DNA of 64,000 bases. It comes from a virus. The stretch covers positions 62,001-126,000 of the IMG/VR virus record IMGVR_UViG_3300036766_002288; one strand, written 5' to 3'. The position numbers and the translations under genes were made by a program. Positions 45,680 to 53,260 of this stretch are shown piece after piece. A model generated the notes under the pieces. That model had not been told where the DNA came from. It saw nothing but the letters and a program-made list of their open reading frames with translations, and searched no databases. The first letter of the stretch is position 1. Every line of letters starts with the position of its first letter.

Positions 45680-46206
45680 TTGTTATGGTCAAGGAAATCA
45701 TTAATCCACTCTACAGCTTCTTCACCTTCTTGATGATCTTTTACATTCTGCACAGTCCGAACCTTAATGAGTTGAACCACTTCCTCTAACTTATCTCGTT
45801 TCGTCCGCTCAGAAGAAATCCACTTACCTAGTTCAGGCTGTGTCCATTCTTCTTCAATACCAACAATGTTAAAGATGCCAGTGACATATTCTGGATTCGA
45901 CTGACCTTTAGCAAAATTTTCATTAACCTTAACTTCAGGCTTGTCAAGCTTGTCTAAAGGCTTATACAATTTGCCTTGTTTCCTACATTCATAATATCTT
46001 GAGCAATTTACCATCATCAACTCTTTACTTGGCAATTCGGGGTCGGCACCAATCTTCTCAGGAAGCATACCATACAAATACATCTGGTCATCTAACCAGC
46101 AGTTTTCATCACCTTTTTGGTCTCTATGTGTCCTAATTCCAGACCGAAGTTTCATTGTTTCTTGTTGCAACTCTTCCACAGTCATATTTTTTATGTCTTC
46201 GTCCAT
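45676..46206 (-). CDS. Hypothetical protein
   Basis: 176 residues, acidic, starting with a helical TVEELQQETMKLRSGIRTHR and a GDENCWLDDQMYLYGMLPE segment that recurs, from memory, in small bacterial and phage proteins. C-terminal half is helical (EEVVQLIKVRTVQNVKD). Overlaps the SET gene start by ATGA. Function unknown. Confidence 0.55.
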   Translation of the reverse strand: MDEDIKNMTVEELQQETMKLRSGIRTHRDQKGDENCWLDDQMYLYGMLPEKIGADPELPSKELMMVNCSRYYECRKQGKLYKPLDKLDKPEVKVNENFAKGQSNPEYVTGIFNIVGIEEEWTQPELGKWISSERTKRDKLEEVVQLIKVRTVQNVKDHQEGEEAVEWINDFLDHNK

Positions 46207-46257
46207 TAGATGTAACCCCTTTCTATAGCTTCATTTATGTCTTGAAGGCTAACTTTT

Positions 46258-46461
46258 CTACCTAAAAACTCGGGAAAAACAATTGGTAAAATGGGATAAT
46301 ATATTACCAATGTAAGTTTCTTTCATCATTGGATCATTATTAATTTGTAATTGGACTTTTTTAACTTGGTCGGGTTCAATGTACCAGTCAAAGGCTTCAT
46401 TGTCTACGACAATATAGTTTATGCCTTCCAAATTAAAAATTTTGATTTCTTGTTTTGACAT
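46258..46461 (-). CDS. Small hypothetical protein
   Basis: 67 residues with beta strands (INYIVVDNEAFDWYIEP) and a basic end. It overlaps the upstream minus-strand gene by 43 nt. No family recognised; weakly supported. Confidence 0.4.
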   Translation of the reverse strand: MSKQEIKIFNLEGINYIVVDNEAFDWYIEPDQVKKVQLQINNDPMMKETYIGNILSHFTNCFSRVFR

Positions 46462-46646
46462 GCGTATCTCACGAGAGCATAATGAGACATTTTTTTACCA
46501 ATATTCGCATCATTTTCTTTAGCTAGATCGACCATATTTTTAGCATAATCTAGTTTTTCAGCATCTGTGAGATGTAGATTTAGATTTTTCAATACGGTCA
46601 TTGCCATGATAGCGTAATTTTTTCGATTTAGCCAATGATTTTTCAT
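46419..46646 (-). CDS. Small hypothetical protein
   Basis: 75 residues, helical, Lys/Asn-rich (KNLNLHLTDAEKLDYAKNMV). The ATG lies 8 nt after the terminator stem, immediately following a TATATT sequence. Without a Shine-Dalgarno, expression would need a leaderless start or read-through. Function unknown. Confidence 0.45.
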   Translation of the reverse strand: MKNHWLNRKNYAIMAMTVLKNLNLHLTDAEKLDYAKNMVDLAKENDANIGKKMSHYALVRYACQNKKSKFLIWKA

Positions 46647-46654
46647 AATATAAA

Positions 46655-46691
46655 ATAGTAAAGGCTAGTGAATAACACTAGCCTTTACTAT
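46655..46691 (-). terminator. Strong rho-independent terminator after the lectin-like structural gene
   Basis: A perfect 16-bp stem, ATAGTAAAGGCTAGTG (46655-46670) with its complement (46676-46691), and a 5-nt loop; followed on the minus strand by TTTTAT. It ends the 46708-47727 transcript. Confidence 0.85.
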
Positions 46692-46707
46692 GGGATTTAT
46701 GTCTTAA

Positions 46708-47727
46708 TTAGGAGTTAAGATCAACGCCAAACTCAGTGGTGTTAATGTCAGCAGGTAGCCACGTTGCTACAGTTGCTGGGTTTTGTTCCCAAATAATACT
46801 GAATTCCTTGAATGCAGTATCATTAATTGTAGTGGCTGAGGATAAGTAATCCACGCCGCCAATACGAAGTTGAGATTTAATAGTATGTGTAGTTGAATCG
46901 GTGTTTCTTGACCAGTAATTGCAAGAAACGCCTGCAATACTACCAGTAATAAAGTTAAGTGCTGAACATTCAAATGTGTCTTGTTGTCCAGCAGTATTAG
47001 ACTGAGTATATAGACCATCGTTCAATACTTGAACTGCTTCAAAGTTTGGAACATTTGGAACATTAACACCCCACTGAGCATAAGTTCCAGCCTTAATAAC
47101 ATTGACTGCTTCTACCTTCATATCACCGAGGAAAGTAGTATTCAAAGCTGTAGAACCATCATTAATGTACAAATCGTCAATCTGATATGAACCACCCAAG
47201 CCTATGGCGGTTGGGCCACGGAAGCCTATATTGTTTGCAAAATTATTTGCAGAAGTCTGAGTATTGCCTGTGAATGTTGAATCGGCAGTAGTATTAACAT
47301 GAATATCTACTGTACCCACTGCTGGGTCGATAAAACCCTTGATTTCAATATAATACCATGCACCAGTAGTAATTGCGAAAGTTCCAGTGCATAGAACTGT
47401 TGCACCCCTTATTGCACTGAATATTCTTGTGCTTGGATTAAATGTCAATGTAACTTGTGCAGTAGTAGCATCTCGTATATCTACTAAAGGCATCTGAACG
47501 TTAGATGCGGCTATGTTTACATTTTTAAATGCAAATCCAACTGTCCATGTAGCATGATTGGAAAAAGTTGGCGTTACGAACTGTGTTCCATTGACTTGCA
47601 GCGCATTACCAATAGCGCGTCCTGGTTGGAAGGATGCACTTGGGACGTTGAAAATCGGATACCTGAACTGTAAAAAGCTTACTAAGTTAGAATATGATTC
47701 AAATCCTTCTACCCATTTTAATGCCAT
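46708..47727 (-). CDS. Concanavalin/LamG-like virion protein
   Basis: 339 residues beginning MALKWVEGFESY, a start common in phage structural proteins. Beta-strand-rich, with a jelly-roll-like pattern (WTVGFAFKNV, YYIEIKGFI, YQIDDLYINDG). The IDDLYI strand is typical of LamG/concanavalin-type domains in tail or receptor-binding proteins. Good AGGAG ribosome site, a TATATATA box upstream and a strong terminator: a high-level late gene. Confidence 0.75.
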   Translation of the reverse strand: MALKWVEGFESYSNLVSFLQFRYPIFNVPSASFQPGRAIGNALQVNGTQFVTPTFSNHATWTVGFAFKNVNIAASNVQMPLVDIRDATTAQVTLTFNPSTRIFSAIRGATVLCTGTFAITTGAWYYIEIKGFIDPAVGTVDIHVNTTADSTFTGNTQTSANNFANNIGFRGPTAIGLGGSYQIDDLYINDGSTALNTTFLGDMKVEAVNVIKAGTYAQWGVNVPNVPNFEAVQVLNDGLYTQSNTAGQQDTFECSALNFITGSIAGVSCNYWSRNTDSTTHTIKSQLRIGGVDYLSSATTINDTAFKEFSIIWEQNPATVATWLPADINTTEFGVDLNS

Positions 47728-47758
47728 TTTTTATTCTCCTAAATCTTGGAATCTTCAT

Positions 47759-47766
47759 TATATATA
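47759..47766. promoter_or_regulatory. TATATATA core between divergent virion genes
   Basis: Palindromic late-type core, about 30 nt from each start (47727 minus, 47795 plus). Unlike the close boxes, it leaves leaders that contain AGGAG. Confidence 0.55.
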
Positions 47767-47794
47767 TGGTAGTCTAGAATATTTTAGGAGAAAA

Positions 47795-48025
47795 ATGGCT
47801 CAAGCTTTTATAGATCATTTCGAGGTAGAAACCCTTGGTGTTACGGCAAACTTAAAAGCGGCTAATATGGCCCATATTGTCATGGAAGTTTTAGGCTATT
47901 TTAAGTTCGGTACTATAGATATCCAACTTATAGTCACAGAAGTTCTAGGCAAAACACCTAATCAAAGCCTGACTTTTATAGACCATTTTACGGCAGAAAC
48001 GATTGGGCAGTGGGCAGGCTTTTAG
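47795..48025 (+). CDS. Small virion-type protein with internal repeat
   Basis: 76 residues with a repeated motif: FIDHFEVETLG near the start and FIDHFTAETIG near the end, around MEVLGYF and VTEVLGK strands. Short proteins with 'VEVL' repeats often accompany phage tail or head genes. AGGAG precedes the ATG by 4 nt. Upstream in-frame extension is antisense to the lectin-like gene and is rejected. Confidence 0.6.
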   Translation: MAQAFIDHFEVETLGVTANLKAANMAHIVMEVLGYFKFGTIDIQLIVTEVLGKTPNQSLTFIDHFTAETIGQWAGF

Positions 48026-48083
48026 AAAGCATTTTCATTACCAATTATTTCATAAAACTTACTATATAATTATAGGAGGCTTT

Positions 48084-49154
48084 ATGAAGTTTAAAGAATT
48101 AAATATAGAAGAGTTCAAGACATATTACGTTGCCAATCAAAGCAAAGAGGTTGCTATCAAGTATGGGATTGCTCCTTCTACAGTAGCGGGGTGGGCAAGA
48201 AAATTAGACTTGCCAAGAAAATCCTTTACTTATCTAAATGAAAATATTAAATTTACCGACCGCCAATTAGATGTATTGACTGGTTCGTTATTAGGCGATG
48301 GTTCGCTTAATAAAATTAAACCTAACACTAATTGTCAATCACATTATGAAGAGGGACACAGCGAAGATCAATTAGGTTGGCTGACTTGGAAACATGATAT
48401 GTTATCACCTTTATCTAATGACATATTTTATAAAAAACGTAAAGGTTTAATAAATTTACCGAATGGCAAAATATTATCTGATCCTAAGAGAAGCCATAAT
48501 AGCTATGGCTTCAACACAATTAAACACCCGACTCTAACAGAGATGGAAAGGCGGTGGTATAAGAGAAATGAAAATGGTAAGTATGTTTACAAAATATCCA
48601 AAAGTAAAAAATATAGAATAAAAATAGTGCCAGAAATTGAGCTAACACCATTTATTTTGTCTGTATGGTATATTGATGATGGCTCAAAAGATGTTAGGAC
48701 TAAAAGATGTAAACTATCAACGCAGGGATTTACTAAAACAGCAGTGGAATCACTAGTGACTAAAATAAAAAAATTAGGAATTCATGATTGCTATATTGGA
48801 AAACATACTGGATATGTGATATACATTGGAACTTACTCATATTTTGATTTCATAAACATGGTCAAGAACCAATTGCCAGACTTACCACAAGATGTTCAAT
48901 ACAAAATTGATTTATCTGGATACAATCCAGCTACCAAGTGGAGCGATAACAAAACAGGCATACCTTTTTTCAGACTTGAAAAAGGAAAATATTGTGGAAC
49001 GGTTATGATAAATTATAAATCAATTTATCTAGGGTCTTATGATTTTAAAACAGCACAAAAGGTTTCAAAAGAAGTAGAATACTTAGTTAGGCATAAATGT
49101 AAAGAACCAGATAAGTATATCGAAATTAAAAACAAATATACCAACTCACGTTGA
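48084..49154 (+). CDS. LAGLIDADG homing endonuclease
   Basis: 356 residues. The N-terminus is a helix-turn-helix (EVAIKYGIAPSTVAGWARKL). Two LAGLIDADG-type motifs follow: LDVLTGSLLGDGSL (about 65-78) and LSVWYIDDGSKD (about 193-204). The C-terminal 60 residues look like an AP2-like DNA-binding domain (GIPFFRLEKGKYCGTVMINYKSIYLGSYDFKT). Free-standing, with AGGAGG upstream. First of three likely mobile genes in a row. Confidence 0.88.
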   Translation: MKFKELNIEEFKTYYVANQSKEVAIKYGIAPSTVAGWARKLDLPRKSFTYLNENIKFTDRQLDVLTGSLLGDGSLNKIKPNTNCQSHYEEGHSEDQLGWLTWKHDMLSPLSNDIFYKKRKGLINLPNGKILSDPKRSHNSYGFNTIKHPTLTEMERRWYKRNENGKYVYKISKSKKYRIKIVPEIELTPFILSVWYIDDGSKDVRTKRCKLSTQGFTKTAVESLVTKIKKLGIHDCYIGKHTGYVIYIGTYSYFDFINMVKNQLPDLPQDVQYKIDLSGYNPATKWSDNKTGIPFFRLEKGKYCGTVMINYKSIYLGSYDFKTAQKVSKEVEYLVRHKCKEPDKYIEIKNKYTNSR

Positions 49155-50039
49155 TAGGAAATCCATCAATACTCGTTCCACGTCTTTTTCCCAATATGGA
49201 ATGATTAACAATTTTTTGTTATTAGTTTTACACCAATCAACTTTGATTTTATCTTTACTTTGTTGTTTAACGAAATTACTTCCACCATCATGCTTACCCC
49301 ATTTTACTGGCTTATAATGTTGTTGACCTTGAAATTCAATTAGAAATTCTTCATCATTAACAATAACGCTAAAATCAAATGGTAATGGAAGTATATTGCG
49401 GCATTCTGAGAATCTCCGCTCTTTTGTAAAAATAATACCTTTTCTTTTTAAGATTGATTCTATTAGAGATTCACCATAAGAAGCTCCAACACAACCGCAG
49501 GATTTGGTCCACCCAAATTTCAATTTAGCGGCAACAACTTCAGTTGAGTTTCCGCAATCACACTGACACAGCCAAATCCATTGCGATTTATTTTTTCGTA
49601 ATGGTTTTATCGCAATCAAAAGACCAAATCTTTGTCCTGAAATTTTTAGTCTTAACCGTGTGGACATTCTATCCTTGTGGTAGCAACTACACGATTGCGT
49701 CTTGCCAGATTTTAGCTGTGGTCCTTTGACGAATACGATATTGCCACAATCGCATTGACACTCCCATAGTTGTTGATTCCAACGATCAACTCCAGCTGAT
49801 GAAATCACCATCAGCCTGCCGTATCTATTACCGACCAAATAATCCCTTTCACGTTTACTTACACATTCGCTCTTATAGCAACCACACGAAGTAGTGTCAC
49901 CCCTACGAAGCATACTTCCAAGTGCTTTATGAATGTTTCCACAATCACATTGACACTCCCATAACCTATTACCGATATACTTAATTACAACCAATCTCCC
50001 AAATCTCTTACCAGTCATTTCTGTTCGTTTTCTACCCAT
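49146..50039 (-). CDS. Three-module zinc-finger homing endonuclease-like protein
   Basis: 297 residues. Three repeats of a NUMOD-like finger, each about 45 residues with RFGRL-x-V, W-x-CQCDCGN and a T-x-SCGC end (about 11-54, 72-118, 135-182). The last 110 residues form a PD-(D/E)XK-like nuclease: SLIESILKRKGI, LPFDFSV, EEFLIEFQGQQHY. Same class as the 38589 protein in nuclease fold, but with different DNA-binding modules. Overlaps the LAGLIDADG gene by 9 nt, convergent. Confidence 0.8.
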   Translation of the reverse strand: MGRKRTEMTGKRFGRLVVIKYIGNRLWECQCDCGNIHKALGSMLRRGDTTSCGCYKSECVSKRERDYLVGNRYGRLMVISSAGVDRWNQQLWECQCDCGNIVFVKGPQLKSGKTQSCSCYHKDRMSTRLRLKISGQRFGLLIAIKPLRKNKSQWIWLCQCDCGNSTEVVAAKLKFGWTKSCGCVGASYGESLIESILKRKGIIFTKERRFSECRNILPLPFDFSVIVNDEEFLIEFQGQQHYKPVKWGKHDGGSNFVKQQSKDKIKVDWCKTNNKKLLIIPYWEKDVERVLMDFLST

Positions 50040-50042
50040 TTT

Positions 50043-50792
50043 TTACTCAGTGACAAAAGCCTCATCTTTTAAAACAAATATATATTCCGTATAACCCAAC
50101 AGATATTGAAGTCCAATACATGTTAGGCATAGTAAAGATTGTTTGTAAACGTTTTCAATATATTTTTTATGGCAACCATAATCTCTAAATCCTTCTATAG
50201 GACGTTCATGTCCTTCTGGGACAATTCCACCTATACCATAATCTACCAAATTAGTATATTTCTTTTTTTGTTTACTAAATTCAATCTCGTTTGTACAAAT
50301 TCTTATCAAATCCGTATGTTCAAAATCAAGTAAACCACCAATAATAATACAAGCAGATGTTGGACATCGTTCTGAAATTGTTATACCTTCATCTGGCATA
50401 ACAATTTTCCCATAAATGAAATCAGAACTTTTGATACAAAAAGCAAGGGGTCTGCGATTGTTACAAATAGTTGAATCATGTGATGGTGCAAATACAATTT
50501 TATTTTTTTCAATCAACTCAGCAATAGGTCCAGTAAATTCAATTTGAAAAATTGCATTACTGTCATTAACTCCGTTAATTGCTCGTATTGCTTCATTCAG
50601 ATCACATTGCTTAAGATTATATTCAATAAACCTATTTTGTTTGACAAATTCATCAAGCAACTTGTCACTATATCTTCTGTGATTACCCAAATGACTATCT
50701 GGCTTAAGTTTCCCACACCTATCCCAATTCCGTAAAGTGCTTTCACTGACCTTAAGCATTTCCGCGACCTCTGAAATTGTAAAATTTAACAT
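50043..50792 (-). CDS. MerR-type DNA-binding protein with Cys-rich C-terminal domain
   Basis: 249 residues. Residues 1-55 are a MerR/IS607-like winged helix-turn-helix (FTISEVAEMLKVSESTLRNW, then HRRYSDKLLDEFV). The rest is an unknown domain with many Cys residues and an IGGIVPEGHERPIEGFRDYGCHKKYIE segment. It could be a regulator or part of the adjacent mobile cluster. The start at 50792 is chosen because GGAG lies 6 nt upstream. Confidence 0.65.
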   Translation of the reverse strand: MLNFTISEVAEMLKVSESTLRNWDRCGKLKPDSHLGNHRRYSDKLLDEFVKQNRFIEYNLKQCDLNEAIRAINGVNDSNAIFQIEFTGPIAELIEKNKIVFAPSHDSTICNNRRPLAFCIKSSDFIYGKIVMPDEGITISERCPTSACIIIGGLLDFEHTDLIRICTNEIEFSKQKKKYTNLVDYGIGGIVPEGHERPIEGFRDYGCHKKYIENVYKQSLLCLTCIGLQYLLGYTEYIFVLKDEAFVTE

Positions 50793-50875
50793 AAATCTCC
50801 TTTTGGTTACACTTATATAGTGTGTTGCCAGCAGAATTGCGGGATAAATTTTGTTAATTCTACAAAATATATTCA

Positions 50876-51169
50876 TTATTCTGGTGGGTATTTCCCAATA
50901 GGTCCACTTTTTAATTCTGTTGCGTCCATAGAACGATATTTGCCACCTGCCAGTCCAGAAACAAATATAGCAGTTTCTTTCCTATCAAGAAATCGCCCCT
51001 TGTTAGTTAGAAAACCACTGATCCACTCTTTACCATATTCACTATCTGGAATTACACTAGAAAGATGAACAGGCCCAGATGGATAAATCTTCCCGTCAAT
51101 ACTAAAGGCCGCTTGAACAATTTTCTCAATATCGGCACTTTCTATCCATTGTTTAAATCTGATTATCAT
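50876..51169 (-). CDS. Small protein with capsid-targeting-like N-terminus
   Basis: 97 residues beginning MIIRFKQWIESADIEK, the same F-K-Q-W-I-E core as the 29325 protein. The body is a small beta-containing domain (GKIYPSGPVHLSSVIP, ETAIFVSGLAGGKYRSM). Two nt after the stop of another tagged gene, so they share an operon. Likely packaged. Confidence 0.68.
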   Translation of the reverse strand: MIIRFKQWIESADIEKIVQAAFSIDGKIYPSGPVHLSSVIPDSEYGKEWISGFLTNKGRFLDRKETAIFVSGLAGGKYRSMDATELKSGPIGKYPPE

Positions 51170-51171
51170 AT

Positions 51172-51561
51172 TTACACCACACTACCAGGCCCCTGTATAC
51201 CTTGTGCTTGTTGTCTTTGCATATTGTTCATAGGATGTGGAACCTGGCCTTGACCAGGCGGTAATTGAGCAGGAGTGCTATCACTCGTATCTTGTTGGTC
51301 AAAATCCCCAAAATTTATCTGATTAATAAGGTTTGTTAAACTGTCTTGCTTGTGCGACATTGCCCAACTTGTCAATTCTTGCTTCTTCTCATCGTCTATT
51401 GGAAGGCTACTAAGAGCATCTGATAACCTTTGTGGCGGGATTTCATCTATTCCTATATTTTTGTCAAGGGCCTCCTTAGTCAAACCTAGTCTTTCTAGCA
51501 ATTTAGATATAAACTCTCTTTTTTGCCTTAATTCTTCCATCCATACCATAAACGTCTTCAT
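51172..51561 (-). CDS. Helical/Gln-rich protein with capsid-targeting-like N-terminus
   Basis: 129 residues starting MKTFMVWMEELRQKRE, a close relative of the T4 tag (MKTYQEFIAEA), with M-E-E as a possible protease site. The middle is helical (EFISKLLERLGLTKEALDKN), the C-terminal 40 residues Pro/Gln/Gly-rich. TATATA lies 5 nt before the ATG, with no Shine-Dalgarno. Confidence 0.68.
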   Translation of the reverse strand: MKTFMVWMEELRQKREFISKLLERLGLTKEALDKNIGIDEIPPQRLSDALSSLPIDDEKKQELTSWAMSHKQDSLTNLINQINFGDFDQQDTSDSTPAQLPPGQGQVPHPMNNMQRQQAQGIQGPGSVV

Positions 51562-51566
51562 GTTAA

Positions 51567-51572
51567 TATATA
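51567..51572. promoter_or_regulatory. TATATA box shared by two divergent tagged genes
   Basis: 5 nt from the ATG at 51561 (minus) and 7 nt from the ATG at 51580 (plus). The whole intergenic space is 18 nt, so both promoters must overlap. Confidence 0.6.
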
Positions 51573-51579
51573 CTTAGTA

Positions 51580-52371
51580 ATGCAATATAAATTTAAAAAT
51601 TGGCTAGAGTATGCGGACTTCGGCTTAGACGTAACTAAAACCCCAAAAGAGAAATCCCCTGTCGAGCAGTATGATACGCCTATTGATAAATTAAATGTCA
51701 ATTACATCATAAACTCTTTAAAAAACCATAAATTCGGTGAAAAGTCCGCAAAATTAAACGACTTTTTTGGAGAACAGCAATGGGGTGATACTGATGGTGC
51801 TTTGCAGGTAGCATTTAGTCCATTTGGCGGCATGAGAGCCACATTAAGAAAACTTATTCACGACCAAGAAGGGCATCCGACTTGGATTTGCAAGAAAGTA
51901 ATAGAGGTTAGACACCTTTTTGATGAGCATCCAGATAGTCTAAGTTTCCTATTACAAGATAATTTAAACGAAATGGATCATCAAGGAATCGACGCAACTT
52001 CAAACGATTACAAAGGACTTGAGAGATTGGTTTTGAACTTAGCAAGTGTCCTTCGTAGAAAAACCACACAGAAAATATTCATCTACGAAGGGATTCGTAT
52101 ATTGAAAGAAAACGAACAATACTTGATTCATTTTGGCTGCACAGGGTATGGTAGACAACGACCAGGCCAAAAAAGATTGGATCAGTTTGCAATACATTGC
52201 ACTTACCACCCAAAGACTGGAACTATTTTAATTACTGGAACTGAATTAGGTGATAAATTGGATCAGTATCGTTGGATTTATGATCCTTCTACTTTTATGG
52301 AATATTTTGTGCCGACTCAACATGAAGATGAAATTACAAAGGCAGTCCTTGCAATGTTAAATTCTTATTGA
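51580..52371 (+). CDS. Hypothetical protein with capsid-targeting-like N-terminus
   Basis: 263 residues beginning MQYKFKNWLEYADFGLD (F-K-N-W-L-E tag). The body is a globular mixed domain (DGALQVAFSPFGGMRATLRK, RQRPGQKRLDQFAIHCTYHP, TGTILITGTELGD). No family recognised. It shares a TATATA box with the divergent 51561 gene and has no Shine-Dalgarno. Among the tagged proteins it is one of the largest, so its role may be distinct. Confidence 0.65.
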   Translation: MQYKFKNWLEYADFGLDVTKTPKEKSPVEQYDTPIDKLNVNYIINSLKNHKFGEKSAKLNDFFGEQQWGDTDGALQVAFSPFGGMRATLRKLIHDQEGHPTWICKKVIEVRHLFDEHPDSLSFLLQDNLNEMDHQGIDATSNDYKGLERLVLNLASVLRRKTTQKIFIYEGIRILKENEQYLIHFGCTGYGRQRPGQKRLDQFAIHCTYHPKTGTILITGTELGDKLDQYRWIYDPSTFMEYFVPTQHEDEITKAVLAMLNSY

Positions 52372-52390
52372 TATACTGAGAGGTATGATA

Positions 52391-53260
52391 ATGAATTTTC
52401 TATCTATTGATGATTTGTCCAATATAAACATTACCAATATATTTGAACTTGCCACAAATGCGTCAAGGTGCCCGCCGACTAGACTTAATAATAAAATAAT
52501 TGCGACTGCTTTTTTTGAACCTTCAACAAGAACCAAACTATCCTTCCATTCTGCAATCCTGCGCATGGGTGGCACGTATATTGACCTGCCAGACAATTCT
52601 TCTTTGAAAAAAGGAGAAAGTGAAGAAGACACAGTGAGAACTTTGTCTCAATATGCCGACTGCATCATCATTCGTCATCCGAAAGACGTTAGAAATTTAG
52701 CACATTATTCTAACGTCCCTGTCATTAATGCTGGAGATGGTAGTAATGAACATCCAACACAGGCTTTATTGGACATGTTCACAATAATAGAAAATGTCCA
52801 ATGGCCAAATTTAAAAATAATGTTCACAGGAGACTTGTATCATAGTAGGACTATTAATTCTTTAGTAAGAGCTTTAGATAAGTATATTACGCACGCAAAC
52901 TGTGCCCCAGGAAATGTCGAATTTATATTCACTAACGATATAAACTCTGAATTAAAAAGATATCCACATACAATGATAGATGAAAAAGATATACCATATT
53001 GTATTGATACAGTGGACGTTCTTTATATGACTCGTCCACAAATAGAAAGACATAACCCCTTAGACAAGGCTACACATAGCGATTTTGTATTGACAAATGA
53101 GTTGGCTAACAAAATGAAAAAGGATGCAGTTATTATGCATCCCCTTCCACGTACAAAAGAGTTATTGCCAGAAGTTGACAGCAATCCCCGTGCTAAATAT
53201 TTCGACCAAGTAAAGAATGGAGTTTATATCAGGATGGCACTTCTTTACTGGTTACTTTAA
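52391..53260 (+). CDS. pyrB: Aspartate carbamoyltransferase catalytic subunit
   Basis: 289 residues. Catalyses carbamoyl phosphate plus aspartate to carbamoyl aspartate, the first committed pyrimidine step. Carbamoyl-phosphate-binding FFEPSTRTKLSF (about 42-53), DGSNEHPTQALLDM (about 116-129), a GDLYHSRT loop and HPLPRTKEL (about 255) all match; key Ser, Thr, Arg and His residues are kept. Slightly short of the usual 305-310. It starts 7 nt after GAGAGG. Converges on the NAD synthetase gene with a 3-nt overlap. It may raise pyrimidine supply for phage DNA. Confidence 0.93.
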   Translation: MNFLSIDDLSNINITNIFELATNASRCPPTRLNNKIIATAFFEPSTRTKLSFHSAILRMGGTYIDLPDNSSLKKGESEEDTVRTLSQYADCIIIRHPKDVRNLAHYSNVPVINAGDGSNEHPTQALLDMFTIIENVQWPNLKIMFTGDLYHSRTINSLVRALDKYITHANCAPGNVEFIFTNDINSELKRYPHTMIDEKDIPYCIDTVDVLYMTRPQIERHNPLDKATHSDFVLTNELANKMKKDAVIMHPLPRTKELLPEVDSNPRAKYFDQVKNGVYIRMALLYWLL

